This document shows, piece after piece, positions 1-12,600 of a DNA stretch of 64,000 bases. Under the pieces are notes generated by a model. It was not told the DNA's origin and did not search any database. It was given only the letters and a program-made list of their open reading frames with translations. This DNA is from Epiperipatus broadwayi (lineage: Eukaryota; Onychophora; Udeonychophora; Euonychophora; Peripatidae). The stretch is taken from contig JAQFVV010006197.1 in NCBI GenBank assembly GCA_028023455.1, positions 14,505,254 through 14,569,253 of the forward strand, in the 5' to 3' direction. Position 1 is the stretch's first letter. Each line of letters opens with the position of its first letter. The position numbers were made by a program, and so were the translations under genes.

Positions 1-231
1 TGCCGAAACTACTTAATTTGTATTCATAAAAAAAAAAAATTCATTGAGAACCTTTCGTTAGCACATTGTTTGATTAACTATTTAATTTTATAACCAAATA
101 ATTTCTCCCTCCAATATTTTCTTAAATAAGAAAAGCATTCAGACAATCAATTGTTTTTTTTTTTTGTATTTATTTTAAATTATAAAATTTGTTGATAGAT
201 ATTATAATGAATTCTTTTTTTTTTTTTAAAG

Positions 232-471
232 GGTATTTTAATGGCCAAAGCAACAGGAGCCGTTATGTATATTGAAACATCAGCAAAAACTTCGTACAAA
301 AGTGTTAGAGACGCATTTGAAGTAGCTTCATTAGCAGCAATGGGAAAGTTACGGAAAAGTCATAAATTATTGAAACGGCAACGATCCCTAGAAAAATATA
401 GTAAAGTGAAAAGTAAACTAGATATTAAAGACGAATTGAGGGACAGAGCCAAAAGTTGTGTGGTCATGTGA
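232..471 (+). CDS. 3'-terminal exon of a Rnd-type Rho GTPase (partial gene)
   Basis: This encodes the C-terminal end of a small Rho-family GTPase. A polypyrimidine tract ending in AAAG at 228-231 looks like a splice acceptor, so I start the exon at 232 (reading Gly-Ile-Leu-Met) and not at the Met at 241. The exon carries the Rho G5 box (ETSAK, about residues 12-16 from that Met), the last helix (VRDAFEVASLA) and a Lys/Arg-rich tail. It ends in DRAKSCVVM, a CAAX prenylation box with final Met. The AKSC-x-x-M ending and long basic tail are hallmarks of the Rnd subfamily (Rnd1/2/3), whose members are farnesylated, GTP-bound without cycling, and antagonise RhoA signalling at membranes. The GTP-binding exons lie outside the window to the left. 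An ordinary Rho or Rac is less likely because of the tail. This is the only convincing host coding sequence here. Confidence 0.8.
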   Translation, partial: GILMAKATGAVMYIETSAKTSYKSVRDAFEVASLAAMGKLRKSHKLLKRQRSLEKYSKVKSKLDIKDELRDRAKSCVVM

Positions 472-1020
472 CTATCTGAGAATGATGAGTGAGTGTGTGG
501 TTGAATGGAAGCAGCGCCCTCTGAAGAAATTTTTTGTATATAATTTGTATGGCTAATGAAAACCAAATTAATTACATCATTAATAATTTGGACTGGAAAT
601 TTTTTATTATGTTAAATTGTTATAAATCATTATTAATTTTTTAAAATAATGAATTAAAAAAAACTAAAAAAAAAAAATGATTTGTCTATTGTGTTATTCC
701 TTTCAATTGTGTATTGAGTAATTCTTTGTATAGACTTTTAAAAAAAAAAAGAAGCTATAATCTCTTTTAAATAACTAAAGTCAAGAGCAAAAGTCTTTCT
801 AACAGCCTCCATAGAAAACAATGAGAAGATATCATTATGCCTATCAGGTGCAAAATAATGAGGTATTAAATACAAGTTTATTAACTCAAATTGTTTGGTT
901 AGTTGGATTGGTAAAAAAAAATATGCTAACCTAATTGAAATGGGGAAAAATTTAAAAATTTTATCCAATCGGGATAATCATGGGAAAAGATACAATATCA
1001 CTTCATCACAAAACTCTCAA
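472..1020. other. 3' UTR and downstream spacer of the Rnd-like gene
   Basis: This is AT-rich sequence after the stop codon, with several A or T runs. It must include the 3' UTR of the GTPase gene, but I see no single convincing polyadenylation signal and cannot mark its end. Confidence 0.4.
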
Positions 1021-1202
1021 AATTCAATAGATAGTTATGGTTCACTATGCAGGAAAGATAAAATCATAACTCCTTTACATATTTATCATAGTGTTATGAT
1101 TATGACCAGCCTGATCGAAAGCAGTGCTAAGCTGTAAATCTGTAAAGGAGTTATAATTTTATAATCTTTCCAGCATAGTGAACCTTCACTATCTATTGAA
1201 TT
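1021..1202. repeat. 182-bp imperfect hairpin element (MITE-like)
   Basis: The arm 1021-1079 (starting AATTCAATAGATAG) is the near reverse complement of 1141-1202 (ending CTATCTATTGAATT), with small indels. The roughly 60-bp loop contains TATGATTATGA and TCGAAAGC in the same order as in the hairpin at 5704-6045, so the two may be related. It has no coding capacity. A foldback MITE is the most likely explanation. Confidence 0.65.
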
Positions 1203-1413
1203 ACAAATGAATAAGGAAAAAAATAAAATATAGATTGTTATGAAAGTTTTTAAAAAGTAACATTATTTTATTTAAATAGTTTGAAACTTAAGCAATGTAT
1301 TATAATTGTAAATATTAAATAAAATGAAGTCACTCTTCTACTTATTTTTAGGGCAACTCGTTTATATATATATATAAGAAAATATTATAATGCGACCTGA
1401 AAAATAGAATTAC

Positions 1414-1545
1414 CACTTCACAATGTTAAGATATTTTAGCAACACCCTCTGTGAATAAATGTATTCTTTTGAGTTTAGCTGTTTGATGTTCAGACTTTAC
1501 ATTTATTCACAGGGCATTGCTGAGATATCTTAACATTGTGAAGTG
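1414..1545. repeat. 132-bp hairpin element (MITE-like)
   Basis: The arm 1414-1463 (CACTTCACAATGTTAAG...) pairs with 1498-1545 with a few mismatches around a 34-nt loop. It is non-coding and is the second short foldback within 500 bp. Confidence 0.6.
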
Positions 1546-2639
1546 ATGATTTGAATGTTTTATATATTTATATATGAAGTAAAGCAATATATTAATAAAT
1601 AAATGAACTGCACCACTAACATCATTTTTATCAGTTAACGATAAAACAAAGTATATCCTAACCCACTCAATTACTATCCAATTGTTGTTTGGTAAATGTA
1701 TTAGATTAAACAAGAAGACATAATTATAACCATCAAACATTTTTTTATTTTAAGTGTAATATCTTCTTCACTGTTTCTCCAAAAACGATGACTTTGCACT
1801 GTAATAAGCTATTTTAACTGTTTTTTTGATATGTCAAAATATAACTTACAAATTTATCAATAAATATGTTTTCAGCCTGTAATTAATATATTAACAATCT
1901 TCAGTAGGGACTGAAAGCATGTTTTGGTATAATCTAGAATGGATTTATTATTTAAACATGTAAATATATTTGATCATTTATCTACTGATTTTATTATGTA
2001 AACTTTTTAACCATTTTATATTATTACTATATATATATATCATTCAAAGCTAGTCAACACTTAGACAATCCCAATATCATTAACAATCAACAATTTCAAA
2101 CTGTTGTCAAGGCAACCTTCTTTTCACAATAAAGGTGGAATCCCACCCATCTTTATTAATGATTTAATATATTTATAAAGACATGTTACATGTGGCAAAA
2201 TATATAAAATTTAAATAATTTAAAATATGTAATCTTAAATGCACACACTTGAAATAATGATATATTTTTTATGTCAACTAAGTATTGTAACATTGGTCAA
2301 CAATAGTAAGAATAGTCATGAATATTGGCCAGATACAGCTATCAGCTAACCTCCAAGACAATCAGAAATGATAATTTGTGAAGCATAGCAGTTAAATTAC
2401 AATCTTAATATTTCTATAAATTGGGAACTTTCTCATATGTTTGAAATATGAAATAAGTATTAATTAAAGTTTTTTTAAAATATATATAAATATGATTATA
2501 AAAAGTGAATTGTAAAAGGATAGAAATTATCATATACCTAAGTAAAGAATATTATAGAGATAGAAAAATACAATAGTTTCTAAGCTAGTATTTTTCTCAA
2601 TTATTTTGAAAATAAATACTGACTAAGTACTACACAATT
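1546..2639. other. AT-rich spacer
   Basis: I see no coding potential and no RNA gene. There is a short TA microsatellite near 2030-2040. Confidence 0.4.
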
Positions 2640-3545
2640 GAACCAGACATAATATATACTCACTATGTCGACGATGTATTCTTAGCAGCACCAGAACAGA
2701 TAATAATGGATATTCAGACAGACTGCAAACACAAATCTCCTTTACAATTAACTGCATAGCAGAAAACCTCCAGAACAATGTTAAATACCTGGATATTCAA
2801 GTTCATAGAGACCCTCATTAACTTATCTATGCCATGATAGTCAAGGTATTGGAAATTTGAGGATTTATATACTCAAACTCACCCAACTCACATAAATTGT
2901 TTGGATTCGCATCAATCATAGATTATGTAAATTTGAAGCCACCCACAAAAAGAACTTCACAAACTATATTAAACAACTGAAAATGTTGGATTTTCACATA
3001 ACATTATCTACAATAAGAATAGGCAATTTCACACTAAGCTACAAACTGCCATGGTTAGAAATAATAAACCAAGAATGCTGCTGCTACCTTACATACCATC
3101 AATTTCTATGAAATATTATAAAAATATTTGCTGAGTCCTTTGAATTAGGATTCCACACACCACCTTCAACAAACAGACTGATAAACAATACCAAAGACAA
3201 AATACCCTCATCAAATTACAAAATTTCATGCCCTACCAATGGATGTAGAGCAGTATATTATGGAGAGACCTGTGCCAACATCACCACCAGAACATCTCAA
3301 TGTCACTATACAGGAGAGCTCTAAACAATATTGAAAACAAACCCATATTCTTTGAATACCAAAAAACAATAGGAAATGTGTTTGAACCCACTTTCGCTAG
3401 GGTGCTTTGCAATGAGGATAAGGATACAAAATGAAAAATAAAGTAGGCATGCTTTATTGCAAATGACAACTATACAATAAACCTAAAAGAATCAGGCTTT
3501 GCAATCTCCAGAAAGTGGTCAATATGAAAGAAAACTTTGAATAAA
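2640..3545 (+). pseudogene. Penelope-like retroelement remnant (RT C-terminus plus GIY-YIG)
   Basis: This is a broken ORF readable only by changing frame. In order it shows a reverse transcriptase active-site box YVDDVF (YVDD at 2664-2675), then KYLDIQVHRDPH and YTQTHPTHINCLDSH, which match the strand and thumb motifs typical of Penelope-like RTs. Further on is a Cys-containing segment (SCPTNGCRAVYYGET, around 3225-3270) that fits the GIY-YIG endonuclease of these elements, with YYG in place of YIG. Stops and frameshifts occur throughout, and the N-terminal half of the RT and any terminal repeats are missing. The combination of YxDD RT and GIY-YIG nuclease is specific to Penelope-like elements, so I prefer this over an ordinary LINE. 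Confidence 0.7.
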
Positions 3546-4149
3546 TTTTGCAAAAATTACTGCCAAGCTTGGCTTAAAATCTCAATGTAAGCCGACACTC
3601 TCAAGATAGGCTATGAATATGAGACCTAAGTTCCCTAAAAGTGCTAAGCCTTATAAATCTTTTCTAATAATACTAAACTTCACTTTTTTGCAAACGCAAT
3701 TAAAACTTATCACTCGAAGGTGAAGTAAAAACAAATAGTTTATTTTAATAATCATTTATGTATTTATTGAAATGGGATTGTTGTGAATAAGTGCTTTTTA
3801 AAAATTGGGAAATATATGAGACCTGGCCTAATTGAATAGATTTTGACCAGATTGAAATGCACTATTAACATATTTTTTAAATGTCTGCAATCTTGTTCAA
3901 AGTGCATAAGTGATCATTAGTTGTAATTTATAGAAAAAGATGCTGATAGTACAAATAAAAAGAATTAGATAATTAAAATATGGAGATGATCACATGCTTG
4001 TGCAAACATTGTTATAGATATATTTGAACTTTATAAAAATTAAAATATTTATCAAATGTTAAAAGAAAGAGAATAATTTCCTCTAATAAAAGATGATTAA
4101 TTATTAAGCTGTCCATTGAAATTTATTAATATTATATATCTTCTACATA
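3546..4149. other. AT-rich spacer after the Penelope-like remnant
   Basis: It may contain the degraded 3' end of the retroelement. I can identify nothing else in it. Confidence 0.35.
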
Positions 4150-4660
4150 TTGGTACCATTACTACTGAGTCAGAGGCGTTTGAAATGAAAATTGTATAAA
4201 ACCAAGAACTTGTTCTAGCTCCAACTTTATTCTTCATTTTTTATAGTAGGAAGTCATTGGAATATTTTATAGAAAGTTTCATAAAGCTGATATCAAAATT
4301 CAATACAGATATATTATTAATTAATATTTTAAAAACTTAAATTTTTTTATAAGCAAGTTATCGGGAAAAAAATTATCAGCAATTTTTACTTCAGATGGTT
4401 ATCAACTTATGAATGTGAATCAATTTAAATATTTGTGTAAGTTTTTAAGTAAAAAAAATAGTCTTGGCTGCTGAAACAATAGGTTGCTGCTACATTTCAC
4501 AAGTTAAAAGGTAGTTACTTAAAAATATAGTGTGTGATTATAACAACTAAAATTAAGTATATTTTAAGCAATTACTTCCCCCATTTTATTGTATGAAAAT
4601 GATAACTTGGATCCCTTAATAATGTACTATAAAAATATTGGTAAAACATCATTTAAATTT
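4150..4660 (+). pseudogene. Possible RTE-type LINE reverse transcriptase scrap
   Basis: Around 4205-4245 one frame reads ELVLAPTLFFIFYSR, resembling the QGCVLAPTLFSLF motif of RTE/BovB-like reverse transcriptases. Near 4575-4610 another frame reads LPPILLYENDNL, similar to the LLYGSETW motif downstream of the RT in that group, at a plausible distance. Frames are badly broken and neither the catalytic FADD box nor an endonuclease is visible. The call rests on two motifs and could be wrong. Confidence 0.3.
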
Positions 4661-5703
4661 GTTTCAATATATATATATGCTTTGTGCACAGATAATGAAG
4701 CTATTAATAGTGATTGAAAATAAATAATATTATCCAAACGTTACATAAAATGTTTCATAAAATTTTTAAAAATGTAATAATATGTAAGATCAGTCAGTAT
4801 CTTCCCAGCTTACTGGATGCACTACTCTTATAAAATCACAACTTCATTGAAATAGATAAATTGCAAGACTTTATTTTTAAAAATTTACAATCAATTTGGA
4901 CATGCTTTTTGTGTGAGAATTGCACTTTCTAAGTTATAAATATTATCTTAAATATTATTAAGAAAATACAGTACTGATTGTTTTCAATGATGATATGTGA
5001 CAGAATGTAAAATTTAGTGATGAGCAACAATTAAGAAGATGTTGAATTATTTAAAAAAGTTAAAAGTCAACATTCAAAGTTACATAATAGACAAAAACTC
5101 ATCTTAAGTTGATTTTTATTATTATTATTGGGTTTTTTTCTTTACATATATATGCTAATGACGATATGTAATTGTTGCATTTATAATTTAAGTTTGCATA
5201 TTACATATAACACACATATACTGTTGTTTATTCTTCTATCTCATGATGTTTAAATTGATATCCATACTGCTAATTTAAATTAATTATAATTTGATATATG
5301 TGTGGATAAATAACTATATACAAATCAATGTTTGGTTAAGAAAAGTTGAGTATTAGGTGAAGATGAATAAAACTGTAGCACCTACTAATTTTATCTAATT
5401 CAAATAAAAAATGCTTCACATTAAAAGAAAGTATAATATGTGTATAAAAGACAATTATGTAAAAATCTAAATCCTAATATGCACTGCATTACAGCTAATG
5501 CTATACTATTAAAAATCTATATGTATTTAATCAAATATGGTTTTATAAAATCAAGCAAAGATATAGATTTATTAACAACTACCATCTTCCTAAATGAGTT
5601 ATATTTTAACCAGATATCATTTTTTCTTTAACCTTTACTTTAAAAGTAACATTTGTTATAACATGCAATTCAAGCTATTAAGTTATACTTATAATATTTA
5701 CTT
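4661..5703. other. AT-rich spacer
   Basis: No convincing gene or RNA. Short dinucleotide TA runs occur, as at 4666-4677. A 63-codon ORF from 5440 has no recognisable content. Confidence 0.35.
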
Positions 5704-6045
5704 TTATGATAATATTAAATAGTGCTATCACACTTATAACGTAAAGCTGTATAATTAATATCAATTAGTCAATTAAAATGGCTGAGCTATTTTCGAGAAA
5801 CTGTACTTCTCATAATCATAGCCATTAATGTAAAGAAACATGTTTTGCTCTATCAAAAAGATGGTCTAATTGACTCGTTTGCATATTATACTGATAGAAT
5901 GATTTCAACCAGAACGAGTCAGAACTGGCTATGATTATGAGAAGTACAGTTTCTCGAAAGCGCTCAGCCATTTTAATTGACAAATTGATATTAATTATAC
6001 AGCTTTACGTTATAAGTGGGTTAGCACTATTTAATATTATCATAA
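5704..6045. repeat. 342-bp long-armed hairpin element (MITE-like)
   Basis: Arms 5704-5824 and 5926-6045, each about 120 bp, are near-perfect reverse complements (outer end TTATGATAATATT, inner end CTCATAATCATAGCCA). The loop of about 100 bp holds a further short stem, GACTCGTT at 5872-5879 with AACGAGTC at 5913-5920. There is no ORF. The arm identity is higher than in the other old repeats, suggesting a relatively recent insertion or inverted duplication. I could not define a clean target-site duplication. Confidence 0.75.
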
Positions 6046-7816
6046 TTTGGACAAGTGTAAAGTCATAAATCTACAAGTTATTACTTAATATTTACTTTTA
6101 GTATTATTTCATTTTTAAAAACATGTATCTGCAAATGTGATATGGTATTTTTAATATAGAGAAAAAAGAAATTGAAAATCTCTCTTAATCTAATATAGTC
6201 AACGAAAACCAATTTTGAAAATAATGCTTAACTAATGCCATTATAAGCAATTACACTGGCTTATCACCAAATCTTTTCTATTCTGAAGACATCATTCTAA
6301 TACCTTACTATACATAGATAATTCAATCGCATAATCATTAACTCGATGTTTGCTTTAAATAATTTCCAAAAATTCTTATTATAATCAAAAAGCCCTATAT
6401 TTTAAATAGATTCACACACATATATTTGCGCATAAACTTTTAATTCCAGTTATTGATGAGCAAATTCATATTTAATAGCTTTTATTACTACTACTGTACT
6501 AATAAAATGTTAACCTCAATTAATCATATCATTTATCAGGAAGTGCGGGGTGGGGGGGAATCAGCACTTCCTAATTAATTTCTTTTGTTAAAAAATAACA
6601 TTACAGCTTTTTTTTTTTGCTATAAATAATGGGACAAAGATTTATCGTTAATTATTATTCATAAATTTTAAAAACACTAATAATTTTAATTTTTTCATAT
6701 CACGATTTATTTATTTTTTTTTTTAAAAAACAAAACCAAACATTCCTTTCAAAGATTCCTTTAATTGAGATCAAAAACTCAAACAATGGCTAACTATTCA
6801 GTAATCTACATATTGAAAGAAGTCAATTTATATTGCAATATTAAAGAGAGAAGTCTTGGTAGAATTTGCATATAAGATTATTTTGAAAATTATTTAGCAG
6901 CCTTAAAATGAAAAGAACTTTCAAATATACAGAACAGTTTCAGAAAAAATCAAGCATCTAGACATTATTTCTTATGAAAATTAGATAATTGAAAAGGCTA
7001 TGAAATATAAGAAAAAAGTATATATATGTTTTATCTGATGATTATGAAATTTCTTTAGGAAAATGAATTTGCCAGAACATTTCTTATTTTTATGAAGGAT
7101 TTAGGTGGCTAAGTGTGGATTAAAAGATTGCTCAAAGAAACATGTCTCAAGATAATCAGATATACTGATAACAGCAACACATAGTTGAAAATCTCAAGAT
7201 TTCTGCCAAAGTACCAGAAGGAAAATGTAAAATTATGGTATAAGCAGTGATGCTTTTGAAATTTGATGCTGGTGAGGATTTTTTGACAATATCACAGACA
7301 TAAAAAAAAAAAAAAAGAAACATTAATATTCAGATCAGACTCTTGTTTTTGAACACAAATGGCAGAATTGAAATTATACTATTTTAATCATATTACCCCA
7401 TGATCTAATTCAATAATAAAAAGTGTACAATGTTCAAAAAAGTTTGAAAAGCAAAGAGTTCAACCAACAATGAGATGTATAAATGTCATGTAACAATGAA
7501 GGATATACTTTTGGACAGCCAACAGATAAAGAATCTTTTTGGGAAAATGTTTTTTATAAAATCACCAAGAATCAGTGTTGACTTGATGGTGCCTTGGCCT
7601 TTGGACAAATAACTTTTACAACATTATATTTGGCTATTATTATCTCTTTTTTTTTTTTTACAATAGCAGAATTAAGTTCTTTTTACTAACCATATTTATT
7701 TATTTGCTAGCAAATAATGTCAAACATTCAATATTTTTTAAAGAAAAAAGATTTACTTTGATTTTTAAAATATAATTATAGAAAATTTAAATAACAATCA
7801 TTATTATCTTCTAGAA
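6046..7816. other. AT-rich spacer
   Basis: I see no supported gene. Purine-rich sequence at 6900-7600 translates in short broken runs that might be an eroded transposon, but no family motif could be recognised. There is a G-rich run near 6546-6558. Confidence 0.3.
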
Positions 7817-9659
7817 CATAGGTTCCCAAACTTTTTCAGGCCACCACCTCCTTTGCAAGACATAAATTTTGTAATGTCCCCCCCCCTAAGTGTAACAATT
7901 TTCCGTGTTCAATCTGTTTGATATTTTTGACGTTAATAGCAACTAATGATACTGTACCAAATGATGCCTACCCCACAATTTATACAATACACACCAGATA
8001 TAACATGATGTTAATGTCATGCATCGGAATAAGGTGTCAACAAAAACTCAATAACAAGAAAAAAAGAAAATTTAAAATTATTAAATTTAAGTTTAAATGA
8101 GTGAAATCAAACCAAAATCAATTATATTTTCTGATTTCTCCCTATCCAAAACTCTAATACCCTGCTAATTGGTACCATGAAGTTTTAGGCAGTATATCTT
8201 TGAATGGCTGAACTTAAACCTCACCTTTATGTGCCACTTTCGAGAAGAAGAAAAAATATATAAAAGGAAATACCACTTCCAACAAAACCAAATCAGCATG
8301 TCAATAAATTTTCAATAATCACACACAGAGATTACAAAAATAATAATTTCACTCAAAGTAATTTCTCTTTTCTCAAATAGAACAGTGTATTAAAAGCAAA
8401 CAACAAACAAATATGTAGAATTCCAGAAATTAATTTGGTAGAACTGTTTTAAAATAGGAAAATCAAATAATTTATAGAGAAACAAAATAAAAATACAATA
8501 AAATTTATAGCAAAAGACATAATGATAATAAATATATATAAAAAAATACTATCTGGCTTCCTTTTGCTTTCTATTAACCATGTCCAGACTTAGTAACTTT
8601 TAAGTGCGCTATAAAACATGACAAGACAGCAAGGGCTTCCCTTCTTCACAGCAAAACTTAGGTATTAAGGTGTTTATCATTATCAGCTAGCATCTGTGGC
8701 TACAGCATAGGAGGCTGGCTGGTGCACTAACATTGGGAGTTTACTTCATTAGCATTTTAATGATAAAATGTAGGCATTTTTACATTTCTCAGCTTTCTCT
8801 GGAAATCTTTATAATAATGACAGCAGCCAACCAAGAGTCGATCACGCAATTTTGGACAGAAGCTAGGCTCATCTCTATATTGCTTTACAACTAGAATATT
8901 TCTCTTAGTTCAGCAAACTCTTAACCACCCAGCAGACAAAACATAGCAAGGAAAACAATAAACTCAGGAGAGACCCCCCATCACCTGCTAAAAACCTTTT
9001 ATAGCACACCTATAGCAATACAAATTGAGTACCCCTCTTTCACTATTACAGCTTTTATCTCCAATTTCTTAGATAATTGATCATAACCCAATTGATATAA
9101 CTTTTTGTACCTTTTTATCTTTCATTTTCCACTCGGACTTAATTTTTCAAGGAGTTCTGTTTTACATATAGATTCTAATTTTAATACAATGGAAATAGCT
9201 TTTTCTATCTCTACAAAAGATTCAAAAAAAAAAAAAAACATCTGAGATATGACAAATTTTTAGGTTCTCTCAGCTGATATTAGCCTTAAATTAGTTTATT
9301 TTTTTAATAAAAAATATAATGCACAGGATGACCACTTCTATATATTAGTAAAATTAGCCATACAATAATAACCTGCATTCCTTTTAATTTGTTAATAGAG
9401 AAAAAAAAAAAATGTGCAAAACATTCACAATTACTCTATCTCCCTTTTTTTTATATATTCTTGCACATAAACAATTTATAAAATCGGCAAAATAACATAA
9501 AAATTAGCGTTTTGAGAGTGAGTTAAAGCCGACGATCGGGCATCTGGAGAAAAAGCTAGACTATCTGAATGTCCCCCCAAATGCTTCTGAACCCATTATC
9601 GCCCACCTAGAAGTCTTCACCACCCACTGGGTAGTGGTACCACTCACTTTGGGAGACAC
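7817..9659. mobile_element. Degenerate hAT-like DNA transposon, about 1.84 kb
   Basis: The left end (CATAGGTTCCCAAACTTTTT) and the reverse complement of the right end (GTGTCTCCCAAAGTG) resemble the CAGNGGTTCCCAAACT type of hAT terminal inverted repeat. The 8-bp TTCTAGAA occurs immediately outside both ends (7809-7816 and 9660-9667), as expected for a hAT target duplication. The terminal bases have decayed, because the right end lacks the expected TG. The interior has many short broken frames and no transposase that I can recognise, so it is either non-autonomous or very old. Confidence 0.55.
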
Positions 9660-12600
9660 TTCTAGAATATCGCAAACAATTTTACATGCATGAAACATCC
9701 CACATCATGGTGGTGTACATATATATGTAAAGCAGTCCCTTTTTTAAAACAATTATACTGAGGTCCTCAATTTAGTCTGTCATCTTGTTCAATCTGATAG
9801 CAATCTTACACATACGTTTATGTTATTTCATCATAAAGCATGGTATATTATCTTCTAAAATGATTCGGGACATTTCTTAAAGCTCAGTTCTAATTATTAT
9901 ATTTAAATAGAAATAAATACACAAAAGTTGTTAACAAACTTTCAGTTTTGAGAAGTAAATTAAACACAATTTTTTTTTTCATATATTTTTTCTAAAATAT
10001 AAAATTAATTGTATACTTATATACATTTAATATACCCACGCATGTGTGTGCAAACATTTTTTTAAAAATATATTAAAAAATTAAAATTATGTTCACGAGT
10101 TTACACACACATAAATTTATTTATGAAGATAAGGTCGAAGAGACCAATGATTGCTCGAAGGTAGCTTAGTTACAATTAACTTTGTAGTCTCTGCAATTAG
10201 GCGGATCAGTAATCTAATACTTGCAAACATGATGATACAATATTAAAATAGATGTCATTTTCTAGCTTATATATACTAATACAACCAAGGTTGTTGAAAG
10301 AAATCTTGTGATATTTTATAAGTCGGATAGCTACTAAAAACAAACACGGAAGTCCATTAAAAAATAGCAATAGGAAAGTATTGTGAGAATTGTTACATAT
10401 AGCTAATATTATGCAAACACAATAAAAATAAACAAATCAATCCAAAGCTTTCTGTAGTATAGCAACAAGGTTCATCTTTTAGTAATTAAAAGTGTTACTT
10501 CATTTTAAAAAGTTTCAAACATGGGTTATATAGATTGGACAATTATTTCGCATTTAATCATTATTAAACTAAACTGAGGACTATTATTTATTGATGAATA
10601 ATATTTATTCTTGCATTACTTATTTATTGAGAAACTTATATTATATTTGGGAATAATTTACTGCTTACGATTTATGGCAAAAACAATCATCTTGATATCA
10701 TAACGTTATGTCACATATAATTATTTTTTAAACAAGCTCAGCAATTTATATGCATAATAAGCTGTATACCCAAGCCATTAGTTGCATTAAATATTTACTC
10801 CTGCTTTTTCAGTAGTTGAATGATTGTTGGTGATCTATTTCTGCTGCTTAAAATCATATGAATACTTTGCCTTCTTGTTTTCGATTTATTAGTCTCTTTA
10901 AATATACCATTATCAAATTATTCTATTATTACTGATATATTCTTTTTTTTTCCTGTCCCACATTAATGAAAACTATAATGTGAGTTCTAATATTCTTATA
11001 TATATATATTTTTTTAATTTAACAAAAATGTTTATCTCATTTCTCTTACCTTGATTTCTAATATAATTTGGCCTGTTCTTTGAACTTAATATTTTTTCCT
11101 CTTATCAAATTCAAATTTTTATCCATTGTGTTTTTTTTCTTACTATCAAAAATGTATTATTGTTTCCAATAATAATAATCTCTCTCTTTCTAGTATTACT
11201 TACATTTTATTCATATACATTTTTCTCTTAAACAATTCTGAACTTTTTGGTTTTATTTTTTGTAACTCTTGATTTTTTCCCTAATCAACTTATTTACACC
11301 CTTTTCCTTCCCTTCATAATTATGAACCTATAATATCATCTTTCACATTTCTCCCATGTTAATTATTTTCTCATATAAAACAATGTAACTATTTTCTACT
11401 AGTCTAGATATAATTTTAGTTTGAAATATTTTAAATTTACTTTTGCTTATTATTTAGGTAAGCCCCATTTTCATTAAATAGTCTCTTTTACTACCTTCAA
11501 GAAATCATCCAGTACATATTGTACCAGTCAAAAAATGTATGTCCATCCAACAAGATTTCCAATCATGCTCGAGATATACAGGTCAGGAGCAATCATGAAT
11601 TTTAATCTATTTGCCCATTCCCCCAAATCTATAACCCTACAGACAACACCTGCAGTGATACCACATGAATTCATTCTATCCCGGCCTGATGCTACAATAT
11701 TTTGCATGAGAACTCAACTGGTGATGATGATGAGAGATTGAGTGAACCCGATATATAAGTTAAAAACATGCATAAATATATTAAGGAGATTCAAACAACT
11801 AGATTAAGTTTTAAAATCATAAATATTTATTTTGACAAAAATTCAAGATGATTTTATATTTGTATAATCAATTTCAAGCAGTTTAAACTATTATTTTGGT
11901 TACAAATCTTTGACAAACTTCATTCAATTATTTTATTTTAACAGATATCAATTTAGTGTGGAGTTACAATACTGAACGTATATTTGGTAATAGGATTTTA
12001 TTCAATGTTACAAAACATTTATCTGGATGGTTGGTGGATATTTTATACCTTTAGAAAACACAAATAAAGATTTGATAGAGTTTTGCTGTTCATATGACTT
12101 CATAAGGATGCCCTTGGCATTTGATACATAGCTTTAGGTGGTTCATAGCATTTATTTACAACAATTAAATAAGGATATGTTCTGATCCATAAGTATGCTA
12201 AAAAAATTATTTGTTACACATTTTCGACATTTAACTATCAAATATTGCAAAACTCTATCAATACGGTAATTGCTTATTTCAATAAAGGGGAGGGCAGCTT
12301 CATGAGAAGTTGGATCTAAAACTCGAATGAAAAATATTTAAAGAGAAAAACATTTCATTATCACATATCATTATGGTTTATTTTGCCAAACAGGCTAGAA
12401 AACAAAACATAAGAAATTGCGGTACTAGCATTATGTCAGTGAGAGATAGTGTGACAGCTTCAGCCAAGAAAATGTCATTCTACAATTTTAAGATGGTTTG
12501 CCAGTTTGATGCTAAGCGGTACCAAAAGGAAAAGGTAGGTAGGAAGTTGCTATGGTTCCGGATCACAGCAAAGCCATACAGAGCTTCAATTACACTAACC

